Shown here one piece after another: positions 1 through 8,096 of a stretch of DNA of 46,594 bases. The notes beneath the pieces are model-generated. The model did no database searches and had not been told where the DNA came from. It was given only the letters and a program-made list of their open reading frames with translations. A program made the position numbers and the translations under genes. Position 1 is the stretch's first letter, and each line of letters opens with the position of its first letter. Origin of the DNA: Candidatus Peribacteria bacterium (GTDB taxonomy: Bacteria > Patescibacteriota > Gracilibacteria > UBA1369 > UBA12463); NCBI GenBank assembly GCA_943349045.1, contig CALQZC010000004.1:1-46594 (forward strand), in the 5' to 3' direction.

Positions 1-300
1 AAATATAATAAGGAGACAGAAGTCGTGTACGTGACGGTTGCTGGAATGAGCAATGGCCTTTCGGGTGTGACGGCTGGTTCTGCCTATCATCCTGTGATTG
101 CTTGTCCACCATTTGCTGATTTGGATTCTTATCAGGTTGATATTCACTCAACGCTTCGAATGCCGAAGGATACGCCCGTTTTGACGGTTCTTTCTCCAAG
201 CAATACGGCTCTCTGTATCGCACGAATTTTTGCTCTTTCGCATCCAGAGTTACGAGAAAAAGTTATTGCCCGTATTCAAGAAGTGAAGGCCTCGTTCTAA
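1..300 (+). CDS. purE: PurE, class II (CO2-using AIR carboxylase type), C-terminal part, cut by window edge
   Basis: The frame is open to base 1, so only the C-terminal 99 residues are visible and the true start lies outside the window. Visible motifs are AGMSNGLSGV, the HPVIACPPF segment, DIHSTLRMP and TVLSPSNTALCIARIFAL. These match the animal/Treponema-like class II PurE (the AIR carboxylase half of human PAICS) better than the common bacterial class I PurE, which has VPVQ and MPGG motifs in this region. The family converts aminoimidazole ribonucleotide to its carboxylated form in purine synthesis. purB follows 21 bases downstream, which fits a purine gene pair. The GTG at 25 is internal, not a start. 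Confidence 0.82.
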   Translation, partial: KYNKETEVVYVTVAGMSNGLSGVTAGSAYHPVIACPPFADLDSYQVDIHSTLRMPKDTPVLTVLSPSNTALCIARIFALSHPELREKVIARIQEVKASF

Positions 301-321
301 TTTTTTTAATTTTTCCTGCCC

Positions 322-1674
322 ATGTCTCAACTCACTGCGCTCTCTCCGCTCGATGGTCGTTACGCTGATAAAGTTTCCGAGCTTTCTGAATTTTTTTCCG
401 AACTAGCTCTGCAAAAGTATCGAGTGAAGGTTGAGGTTGAGTGGTTGATTTTCCTCTGCAATGAGCTGAAACTCAGTGGTACGAAAAAAATGAGTGCCGC
501 GCAAGTGAAGGTCGCACGTTCGCTGTATGAAAAATTTTCCGAAAAAGATGGGCAGCAAATTAAAGATATCGAAAAAACGACGAATCATGATGTGAAGGCG
601 GTTGAGTATTTCCTACGGGAAAAGCTGGAGAAGGGTGGAGTTAAGGGATATGAGTCATGGATTCATTTTGCCTGTACGAGTGAGGATATCAATAATCTCT
701 CGTACGCGATGATGATGCAGGATGCCGTGAAGGGACCGATTCGAAATTCCTATAACGAGCTCTTTGCGACGCTTGAGGATTTTGCGCAGACGCACAAGAG
801 TGTCTCGATGATGGGGCATACGCATGGTCAGCCAGCCAGCCCGACGACTGTTGGGAAAGAGGTGATGAACGTGGTGGCACGCCTGGAGCGTCAGACGGAT
901 TTGTTTGAGGACTCGATTGTGTTTCTGGGAAAGATGAATGGTGCTGTTGGAAACTATAATGCGCATGTTGTGGCATTCCCTGAGGTGGACTGGATAAAAG
1001 CTGGTCAGAAATTTATTGCCGGACTTGGATTGACCCCAAATATGTACACGACTCAGATCGAGCCCCACGACTGGAACGCTGAGCTCTTTGATCTGATCCA
1101 ACGCGTGAATGTTATTTTGACCGATTTTTCACGAGATATGTGGATGTACATCGGCATGGGCTACTTCAAGCAGAAAGTGAAAAAAGGGGAGGTTGGTTCA
1201 TCAACGATGCCACACAAGGTTAATCCGATCGACTTCGAAAATGCTGAGGGGAACTTTGGGCTTGCGAATGCGCTTCTTGGGCACTTTAGCGAAAAACTCC
1301 CGATCTCTCGTATGCAGCGTGATCTCACGGATTCGACGGTTATGAGAAATGTCGGTGTGGCGTTTGGGTATACGTTGATTGGGTTTAAGAGCTTACTGAA
1401 GGGGATGAGTAAGGTTGAGGTGAATGCCGGCGTGCTGGCTGATGATTTGGACAAGCACTGGGAAATTCTTGGTGAGCCGGTTCAGACCGTCTTGCGAAAA
1501 TACGGCGTGAAAAATGCCTATGAGCTCCTGAAGGAGATGACTCGAGGTCGCGACTTCGGTCGAGATGACTACGTGAAGTTCGTTGGAGGCTTGCCGATTC
1601 CTTCGAAGGAAAAAGCGAAGCTCGAAAAGCTTACCCCGGCGACGTATGTGGGGTTGGCGGTGAAGTTGGTGTAG
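322..1674 (+). CDS. purB: Adenylosuccinate lyase
   Basis: PurB cleaves SAICAR and adenylosuccinate with release of fumarate, two steps of purine synthesis in the cytoplasm. The 450-residue protein starts MSQLTALSPLDGRYADKV as in the E. coli-type enzymes (about 456 residues). It carries TSEDINN, GHTHGQPA with the two histidines at 166 and 168, and the fumarase/aspartase superfamily signature GSSTMPHKVNP beginning at residue 292, followed by the E. coli-type IDFENAEGN. There is no Shine-Dalgarno sequence; the start follows a pyrimidine-rich stretch (ttttcctgccc). It probably shares a transcript with the purE fragment upstream. Confidence 0.96.
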   Translation: MSQLTALSPLDGRYADKVSELSEFFSELALQKYRVKVEVEWLIFLCNELKLSGTKKMSAAQVKVARSLYEKFSEKDGQQIKDIEKTTNHDVKAVEYFLREKLEKGGVKGYESWIHFACTSEDINNLSYAMMMQDAVKGPIRNSYNELFATLEDFAQTHKSVSMMGHTHGQPASPTTVGKEVMNVVARLERQTDLFEDSIVFLGKMNGAVGNYNAHVVAFPEVDWIKAGQKFIAGLGLTPNMYTTQIEPHDWNAELFDLIQRVNVILTDFSRDMWMYIGMGYFKQKVKKGEVGSSTMPHKVNPIDFENAEGNFGLANALLGHFSEKLPISRMQRDLTDSTVMRNVGVAFGYTLIGFKSLLKGMSKVEVNAGVLADDLDKHWEILGEPVQTVLRKYGVKNAYELLKEMTRGRDFGRDDYVKFVGGLPIPSKEKAKLEKLTPATYVGLAVKLV

Positions 1675-1754
1675 TTTTTGCTTGCGATCTCTATCGTTAT
1701 GCTGCAACAATACAGCAGAACTTTATTTGAACTCCTACTTCTACTCTTATTCCT

Positions 1755-2357
1755 ATGATTCTCTCTGACCGCGACATTCATGCTCGAATTCAAAAGGGTG
1801 ATATCCAGGTGACGTGCCCGGAAAATGACTATCTTAAAAATGTGCATGCCTCTTCGATGGATATGCGACTTGGACGGTTTTTCAAGATTTATAATCATAA
1901 TGCATTTGCGGTGCTCGATCCGATGAAGCCTGAGTGTTTTGATGATGCGACTCGACTCGTAGAGCTCTCAGAAGATGGCAGAACACCATTTATCGTGCAG
2001 CCTGGTGAATTTGTGCTCGGTGTGACGCTCGAAAAAATTAAGATCGCGGATGATATTGTGGCTCGTGTCGAGGGGCGAAGTTCGCTTGGACGACTCGGTA
2101 TTATTATTCACTCGACGGCGGGATTTGTGGATGCTGGTTTCGAGGGGACGATTACGCTCGAGATTACGAACATCAACCGAATGCCGGTGGCGCTCTACCC
2201 GGGTATGCGTGTCTGTCAGCTCGCGTTTGAGCTCATGACGTCACCTGCGGATGTGCCATATCACAAAAAATCACACTCCAAATATCAGGGACAGGTTCTT
2301 CCAGAAGAGAGCCGAATTCATACCGATCCTGAATTTGTGAGCCTGAGGAGTAGATAA
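1755..2357 (+). CDS. dcd: dCTP deaminase
   Basis: The 200-residue protein has the trimeric dUTPase/Dcd fold signatures: MILSDRDI at the N-terminus, VEGRSSLGRLG, the HSTAGFVDAGFEG segment and ITLEITN, then YPGMRVCQLAFE. Dcd deaminates dCTP to dUTP for dTMP supply; some members also hydrolyse dUTP to dUMP, and I cannot decide between mono- and bifunctional forms by eye. The start follows a CT-rich tract (cttattcct) with no Shine-Dalgarno. Its TAA stop directly abuts the stop of the convergent gene at 2358, with zero bases between. Confidence 0.92.
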   Translation: MILSDRDIHARIQKGDIQVTCPENDYLKNVHASSMDMRLGRFFKIYNHNAFAVLDPMKPECFDDATRLVELSEDGRTPFIVQPGEFVLGVTLEKIKIADDIVARVEGRSSLGRLGIIIHSTAGFVDAGFEGTITLEITNINRMPVALYPGMRVCQLAFELMTSPADVPYHKKSHSKYQGQVLPEESRIHTDPEFVSLRSR

Positions 2358-4187
2358 TTATTTGATAAATTTTCTACTCTTTTCTTCTTTCGCTCGTCTT
2401 ACGATTAGTTTTGCTAATTTGCCGCATGCTTCACCGTGCTGTTCTGGTGGCTGCACATTGTCCAGATCCCACATTCCTCCTGAAAAACTTCCATTTCCTT
2501 CGATGATGACTGGCTTTACTTTTCCGCCAGAAGCTTCTTCGAGAATAATATCCCATCCGTAAAAATCATTTGTGACTCCTTCCCTGGTGTTGTCGGGATC
2601 TACTGAGTCTTTTGCCTCTGCTTCTATTGCCTGCGTAGCCCGTATCGCGAGTTTCTCAATTTCTGCACAAACTTCTTCGTAATTTGGTATTTGATTTTGT
2701 ATATTTTTGATTCCTGTTACCTTTGCCGTTCGCGAGATATTGATTGGTGTGTCCCTTTCTCCGTATCGCACGATGATTCCTTTTTCTATGACTAATTCAT
2801 TAAGGTCATCTCGAGTTACGAAAACTCTCAGATTCCAGTCCACATCTTTTTCATCGATCTTTATGCCGTATGGCTGAATGAATCGTTCGCATGACATGGT
2901 GTGTCCTGCTTTTGTGTAGGCACGGATGTGGCGGAGTATTTTTTTACAGGCGGTGTTATTTTTTACAATGTCATCATACTTCACAATCATGACTCCGAGT
3001 CCGCCGCTACATTCGAGTGGCTTAATGACACATTTTCCGTTTGGCGATTTTTCGGTCATGGTGACGATCTGTGCTTGTATTGCCTCATCGTCATCTTCAT
3101 CGCTAAAGATGAGATAATTTTCACTAGAAATTTTGCCTTTTTCCTGTATCGAAGTTTCAATTCCCATTTTTAGAAGAGCCATTGCCGTGCTGAGTTTATT
3201 TTGGAGTGTTGCTTCGACTGCTGCATTTCCTATATTTTTTATTGTTCTACCAGAATGGCTCCATGAGAGCAGATCATTATCTACTACGAAGTCTGGTGAA
3301 ATTTGTTTTTTAAATTCTACGAAATAGATACCTCCCTTTTTGTAAACAAGTGATTTTGCTATTTCCCATAGTCCCGCACGCTCTCCTGCTCTGTATGCTA
3401 GAGGAAAAACAATGTTTACTCCTCCAATTTTATCGACCTCTCTTGCGATACTTAGCTGATCTTCTGATAGGTGTCCTATAAATATGGTTGGGTGCTCTTC
3501 ATCAAATACTTCCCACTCTTCCGCCTCCTCTACCTCAGGATATTTATATCGATGGGGTACAAGAAATGCATGAGGGTATTCCGGGTTCATCAGCGCCATT
3601 TTTATACTTTTTTTCACCGCTACTGATTTTATTTCTTGAACACTTTGACGTGTTTGTGCCTGTATATAAAATTGATGCATATACTGCTGCATACTTGCCT
3701 GAAGTTCAAACATATCCAATGTATTTTCTTCGCTATCCGTTGCCTGATTGTCGTAGGCCGGTGTGATGCATATGACTTCCGGAAAACTTATAATAAACTC
3801 TTCGATATCATCGATATCCCATCCGAGATGCTGTATTTGCAGTATTAGCAGCATTATTATGAGATTATTTATTTTTCGAAATCGATGGATTGAGTCGCCG
3901 TCATAATTGAGTGCGTGCAGTTTTTTTACTATTCTTTTTAATTTTTCATTCTTGCCATTCGCCACTTTGATTTGATCGATATAGTCCAGAATGTCATTTT
4001 TTATTTCCTCATCATATACTTCGTCCAGGTATTTTTTTATGTATTTTAGGTAGTTCTGATGAATGTTGTCATGATGACGCTGCCTCATTTCATGAATCAG
4101 GTCCCACATACTCGTCACGGTATTTGTATCTCCCATATCTCCGTTTTCACTTTCTGTACCCCAATCATTCACTATCTGGTAATCCAT
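2358..4187 (-). CDS. ATP-grasp fold protein of unknown substrate, AT-rich orphan
   Basis: This 609-residue protein is not a family I can name. Its C-terminal half shows ATP-grasp features: KLSTAMALLKMGIET (331-345), the nucleotide-binding CVIKPLECSGGLGV (386-399, with K389 and GGLG 395-398), DWNLRVFV with R454, and the terminal YGWDII with IIEGNGSFSGG (E563 and N565 as likely metal ligands). ATP-grasp enzymes usually join a carboxylate to an amine or thiol through an acyl phosphate. Residues 1-230 are helical and acidic with no motif I recognise. Use of AGA, ATA and AAT codons and long A/T runs set it apart from dcd and ileS on either side, suggesting acquisition by transfer. It has its own promoter in the 4188-4323 gap. 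Confidence 0.75.
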   Translation of the reverse strand: MDYQIVNDWGTESENGDMGDTNTVTSMWDLIHEMRQRHHDNIHQNYLKYIKKYLDEVYDEEIKNDILDYIDQIKVANGKNEKLKRIVKKLHALNYDGDSIHRFRKINNLIIMLLILQIQHLGWDIDDIEEFIISFPEVICITPAYDNQATDSEENTLDMFELQASMQQYMHQFYIQAQTRQSVQEIKSVAVKKSIKMALMNPEYPHAFLVPHRYKYPEVEEAEEWEVFDEEHPTIFIGHLSEDQLSIAREVDKIGGVNIVFPLAYRAGERAGLWEIAKSLVYKKGGIYFVEFKKQISPDFVVDNDLLSWSHSGRTIKNIGNAAVEATLQNKLSTAMALLKMGIETSIQEKGKISSENYLIFSDEDDDEAIQAQIVTMTEKSPNGKCVIKPLECSGGLGVMIVKYDDIVKNNTACKKILRHIRAYTKAGHTMSCERFIQPYGIKIDEKDVDWNLRVFVTRDDLNELVIEKGIIVRYGERDTPINISRTAKVTGIKNIQNQIPNYEEVCAEIEKLAIRATQAIEAEAKDSVDPDNTREGVTNDFYGWDIILEEASGGKVKPVIIEGNGSFSGGMWDLDNVQPPEQHGEACGKLAKLIVRRAKEEKSRKFIK

Positions 4188-4206
4188 ATTTTTTTGTAAA
4201 GGTTGT

Positions 4207-4220
4207 ATATTACGTAATAT
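4207..4220. repeat. 14-base perfect palindrome, possible operator
   Basis: ATATTACGTAATAT is perfectly self-complementary and covers the -10 box of the minus-strand ATP-grasp gene in the divergent gap with ileS. A dyad in this place is typical of repressor sites, but the AT-rich content means chance is possible. Confidence 0.4.
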
Positions 4221-4234
4221 TATATTTTTGTCAA
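4207..4234 (-). promoter_or_regulatory. Promoter of the ATP-grasp gene
   Basis: Read on the minus strand, TTGACA (4234-4229) is followed after 16 bases by TAATAT (4212-4207). The start codon at 4187 then has a leader of about 13 bases. The -10 lies inside the palindrome at 4207-4220. Confidence 0.55.
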
Positions 4235-4255
4235 TATTGTCATTTTGTTTTTTTG

Positions 4256-4284
4256 TTGAGAAGCAGCTTTGAAGACGGTATAAT
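4256..4284 (+). promoter_or_regulatory. Promoter of the ileS gene cluster
   Basis: TTGAGA (4256-4261), a 17-base spacer and TATAAT (4279-4284). Transcription would begin near 4291, leaving a leader of about 33 bases before the ileS ATG, too short for a T-box. Confidence 0.75.
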
Positions 4285-4323
4285 CAACGGGCAATTTTAG
4301 GAATTTGTCACATATTCTCCTCT

Positions 4324-7300
4324 ATGTTTAAGCCAGTCAATCCCCGTCAGTCGTTTCCGGAGTTAGAGCATGAGATGCTCGATTTTTGGGAGCAGAATCA
4401 CACGTTTCAGAAGTCGGTAGAGCAGCGAAAGGGGCGAAAAAAGTATGTGTTTTTCGATGGGCCACCGTTTGCAAATGGGCTTCCGCACTATGGACATATT
4501 CTTGCGAGTTCCCTGAAAGATGCGGTCACTCGATACTGGACGATGAAGGGGTACTATGTACCGCGTGAAAATGGTTGGGACTGTCATGGTCTTCCTGTTG
4601 AGTATGAAATTGAAAAAGAGCTGAAACTTTCTGGACGAAAACAAATCGTCGATATGGGCATTGAGAACTTTAATAATGCCTGCCGTGAGAGCGTGTTTCG
4701 ATATACACATGAGTGGGAGAAGCTCATCAAGCGACTTGGTCGTTGGGTGGATTTTGAGAATAGCTATGCGACCCTCGACAATACTTACATGGAGTCGATC
4801 TGGTGGGTCTTCAGACAAATCTGGGATAAAAAGAAAGTCTACGAAGGTTATAAGTCGATGCATATCTGTCCTCGTTGCGAGACAACGCTCTCAAACTTTG
4901 AGGTGAGTCAGGGGTATAAAGACATTACTGACTTTTCGGTGGTGGCAAAATTCAAACTGAAAGATTTTGAAGATACCTATGTGCTTGCGTGGACGACGAC
5001 TCCTTGGACCTTACCGACGAATATTGCGCTTTGTCTGAATCCTGAGGTTGAATATGTGAAGGTTTCTGCCCTCAATGAGGCGGGGAAAAAAGAATTTTAT
5101 ATCCTTGCTCGTGCGCGAGTTGCTGCCATCTTCGATGAGCGAGACCATGAAATTGTTGGGGTGGTTGGTGCGACATCGCTTGAAGGAAAAGCATACGAGC
5201 CACTTTTTGATTTTTATACGGATCTTGTTGATAGCAAGGCGTACACCGTGGTTCTTGATCCCTATGTGACGACGGAGGATGGAACGGGTGTCGTGCATAT
5301 CGCACCGATGTTTGGTGAAGATGATCATCGAGTTGCCTTGAAATATGGCATGCAGGAGTCATTTTTTCAACATGTGAAGTTTGATGGAACCTTTGTGGAT
5401 CGCGTCACTCCTTGGGCTGGAAAATTTGCAAAGACCCAAGATTCGAATATCGTTACCTATCTCAAAGAGCGAAACTCGGTTTTTAATGCCTTCAATATTC
5501 GACATAGTTATCCACATTGCTGGCGCTGTGATACGCCGCTCCTGAATTATTTCACCACGTCCTGGTTTATTCGCGTGACGGATGTGAAGGATAATCTGAT
5601 TGTGAATAATAAAAAAATTGCCTGGCAGCCTCCTCATATTCAGGAAGGACGTTTTGGAAAGTGGCTGGAGGGTGCGCGTGATTGGGCTATTTCCAGAAAT
5701 CGATTCTGGGGATGTCCGATTCCGATTTGGAGATGCCCAAATGATGCATGTAAGCATACGGTTTGTGTCTCGTCCCGAGACGAGTTGTCGGAGCTTTCTG
5801 GTGGTAAGCTTCCGATGCGTGGTTTAGAAATTGACCTTCATAAGCCATATATTGACGATATCACGTTTCCTTGCGAGAAGTGCTCGAGCGAGATGCGTCG
5901 AATTTCTGATGTCTTTGACTGTTGGTTCGAGAGTGGATCTATGCCATATGCGCAGCTCCACTACCCATTCGAAAATAAAAAGGAGTTTGATGATAACTTC
6001 CCGGCGGATTTCATTGCCGAGGGTCTTGATCAGACTCGTGGATGGTTCTATACCCTCCATGTCATCTCGACGATTCTTTTCAACAAGCCTGCTTTCAAAA
6101 ATGTGATCGTTAATGGTATCTTGCTCGCCGCAGACGGCGAGAAGCTTTCGAAGCGAAAGAAGAACTATCCCGATCCTACTGAGCTTTTTGAGAGTCGAGG
6201 AGTTGATAGTGTTCGACTGTTCCTCTATACCTCGCCGGCGACCCTCGCGGATGATGTTCGATTTTCTGAGCGAAATGTTGATGAGATCGTGAAGCAGTTC
6301 ACCCTTACGGTCTGGAATGTGCACTCATTTTTTATGACCTATGCATCGCTCGACAAGTGGGTACCATTGAAGGACGATGAAAAATTTCGGCCAACACACA
6401 CCCTCGATCAGTGGATGCTCTCCGAGCTCAATACGCTCGTGCAGACCGTGACCAACTCGATGGATTCATACAACCTGATGGCCGCAACCCGACCACTCAT
6501 TACGTTCGCGGACGATCTCTCGAACTGGTATGTCCGACGCTCACGACGACGTTTCTGGAAGTCGGAGTCTGATGAAGATAAGCATAGTGCGTACCAGACT
6601 CTTTATACGGTCCTCCATACCTTGTCGCACTTGATGGCGCCGTTCATGCCGTTCCTCGCAGATGGTATCTACCGTGGCCTCACCCAGTGGCAGCCGGATA
6701 TGATTGAGTCGGTGCATCTACGTGACTGGCCGACTTTAAGTAAGGGATTGATCAAACCACTTCTCAATACTGAAATGCATATTGTTCGGCAAATTGTGAA
6801 TCTCGGACACTCGGCTCGCGCCGGCGCAAATATTAAAGTTCGTCAGCCGCTCGCCAGTGTGCAGGTTGCCTGTCCAGATAGCGTGACGGAGGGCGTTATT
6901 GAGAAATATCAGGACGTCATTGTCGAAGAGCTCAATGTGAAGTCGATCTCGTATATCACCAGTGTGGGTGATGCGGTGACGATGATCTATACCCCGAAGT
7001 CAAAGGTACTCGGTCCAAAGTATGGTAAAGACGTTCAGTATATCATTCAGATGGTGAAGGGCGGAAACGTGGAAGTGCGTCCTGATGGAACCTATCAGGT
7101 AGGGGAGTACGTGCTCACGAGTGAGGAGCTTGAGGTCGGATACCGAGGTAAGGAGGGAACGGGAGTTGCGAATGAAAATGGGTATACGATTATTCTTGAT
7201 ACGAATCTCACCCAAGACCTCATAGAAGAGGGGCTTTCTCGTGATGTGATCCGACTGATCCAGGATATGCGAAAAGAGGCGAAGTATCATGTGAGTGATC

Positions 7301-7479
7301 GTGTACGAGTCCGAATCGTAACGGAGAATCAGGAAGTTCTCGATGCCGTTCTGAAATTGTCTGATATCATTAAAAAGGAGACGCTGGTTGATGAATTGAT
7401 TCTCGATGGAGATCTCATCGATCCGGATTACACCTATGAAGATCTCGATCTCCAGGTTACATTTTCCATAAAAAAGTAA
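4324..7479 (+). CDS. ileS: Isoleucyl-tRNA synthetase, eukaryote-like (type 2) form
   Basis: IleRS charges tRNA-Ile. The 1051-residue protein has the class I HIGH motif as HYGH (55-58) inside DGPPFANGLPHYGHIL, the CP1 editing region with TTPWTLPTN, GWDCHGLPVE, and the KMSKS loop as KLSKR (607-611). The PFANGLPHYGH form and the long C-terminal part ending in DLDLQVTFSIKK resemble the eukaryotic/type 2 IleRS group rather than the E. coli-like type 1; the lack of an obvious C-terminal CxxC zinc finger agrees. It heads a run of plus-strand genes. The start follows the pyrimidine tract ttctcctct. Confidence 0.95.
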   Translation: MFKPVNPRQSFPELEHEMLDFWEQNHTFQKSVEQRKGRKKYVFFDGPPFANGLPHYGHILASSLKDAVTRYWTMKGYYVPRENGWDCHGLPVEYEIEKELKLSGRKQIVDMGIENFNNACRESVFRYTHEWEKLIKRLGRWVDFENSYATLDNTYMESIWWVFRQIWDKKKVYEGYKSMHICPRCETTLSNFEVSQGYKDITDFSVVAKFKLKDFEDTYVLAWTTTPWTLPTNIALCLNPEVEYVKVSALNEAGKKEFYILARARVAAIFDERDHEIVGVVGATSLEGKAYEPLFDFYTDLVDSKAYTVVLDPYVTTEDGTGVVHIAPMFGEDDHRVALKYGMQESFFQHVKFDGTFVDRVTPWAGKFAKTQDSNIVTYLKERNSVFNAFNIRHSYPHCWRCDTPLLNYFTTSWFIRVTDVKDNLIVNNKKIAWQPPHIQEGRFGKWLEGARDWAISRNRFWGCPIPIWRCPNDACKHTVCVSSRDELSELSGGKLPMRGLEIDLHKPYIDDITFPCEKCSSEMRRISDVFDCWFESGSMPYAQLHYPFENKKEFDDNFPADFIAEGLDQTRGWFYTLHVISTILFNKPAFKNVIVNGILLAADGEKLSKRKKNYPDPTELFESRGVDSVRLFLYTSPATLADDVRFSERNVDEIVKQFTLTVWNVHSFFMTYASLDKWVPLKDDEKFRPTHTLDQWMLSELNTLVQTVTNSMDSYNLMAATRPLITFADDLSNWYVRRSRRRFWKSESDEDKHSAYQTLYTVLHTLSHLMAPFMPFLADGIYRGLTQWQPDMIESVHLRDWPTLSKGLIKPLLNTEMHIVRQIVNLGHSARAGANIKVRQPLASVQVACPDSVTEGVIEKYQDVIVEELNVKSISYITSVGDAVTMIYTPKSKVLGPKYGKDVQYIIQMVKGGNVEVRPDGTYQVGEYVLTSEELEVGYRGKEGTGVANENGYTIILDTNLTQDLIEEGLSRDVIRLIQDMRKEAKYHVSDRVRVRIVTENQEVLDAVLKLSDIIKKETLVDELILDGDLIDPDYTYEDLDLQVTFSIKK

Positions 7480-7483
7480 CACG

Positions 7484-7852
7484 ATGGTTAAATCTCTCAT
7501 TCTCCGTCTCGCCCTCAACGCAGCAACCCTCTGGTTGCTCATCTATCTTATGCCAAGTATCACCTATACGGGTGGTGTGGTGTTCTTCATCATCGCAGGT
7601 TTTTTTCTTACCATTCTCAATCTCTGCCTCAAGCCACTTCTCAAGATTCTAGCCTTTCCTTTTGTGATTGTGACCGCGGGTCTCTTCATGATCATCATCA
7701 ATGCCCTTCTGCTTTGGATTTTGACGTTACTCCTCAGTTCAGCAGCTTTTCAGGGTGTTTCACTTGTCATTCCGACGAAAGGAAGCTATCTTATAGCGGG
7801 CCTTCTTTTGGGTCTTCTCAACTGGGTCCTCAATAGTATCTTTCGAAAATAA
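7484..7852 (+). CDS. Phage holin family 4 type membrane protein (YvlD-like)
   Basis: The 122-residue protein has four hydrophobic segments (about 5-25, 30-48, 57-85, 102-118) with LNLCLKPLLKILAFPF between the second and third and GLLLGLLNWVLNSIF at the end. This pattern is that of the YvlD/phage-holin-4 superfamily. These chromosomal proteins are not phage remnants in most bacteria and their role is unclear. It begins 4 bases after the ileS stop, so it is certainly cotranscribed. Confidence 0.75.
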   Translation: MVKSLILRLALNAATLWLLIYLMPSITYTGGVVFFIIAGFFLTILNLCLKPLLKILAFPFVIVTAGLFMIIINALLLWILTLLLSSAAFQGVSLVIPTKGSYLIAGLLLGLLNWVLNSIFRK

Positions 7853-7857
7853 TTTTT

Positions 7858-8073
7858 ATGCACACACTTCTCAAGTATTTTCAGCTTATTACGGCGCTCG
7901 TTATGATGCTCCTCATCCTCGCACAAGAGCGTGGAACGGGCCTCAGTCTCACCCTCGGTGGTATGGGTCACGTCTATCATAGTAAGCGAGGAGCTGAAAA
8001 AGTCATCGCGATTGCAACGGTTGTTGCTGCGGTATTCTTCGTTGTTTCTTCGGTGGCGCTCCACTTCGTCTAG
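7858..8073 (+). CDS. secG: Preprotein translocase subunit SecG
   Basis: A 71-residue protein with two membrane spans (about 7-22 and 48-68) joined by a cytoplasmic loop ERGTGLSLTLGG that matches the SecG loop (usually QxxKGxGLSxxFGG). SecG assists SecYE in protein export. It follows the holin-like gene by 5 bases and precedes the solute-binding protein, an exported product. Confidence 0.85.
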   Translation: MHTLLKYFQLITALVMMLLILAQERGTGLSLTLGGMGHVYHSKRGAEKVIAIATVVAAVFFVVSSVALHFV

Positions 8074-8096
8074 CCTGCATCCTGTAATCTTTCCTC

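Noticed and set aside
2355-2360. Frameshift or fusion between dcd and the next gene
   Set aside because: The two genes are on opposite strands and both have clean stops that simply abut.
4285-4323. T-box riboswitch before ileS (and before tyrS)
   Set aside because: Predicted leaders are about 33 and 11 bases, far too short.
7484-7852. Prophage holin
   Set aside because: The holin-4 superfamily is widespread as a chromosomal membrane protein and no phage gene is near.
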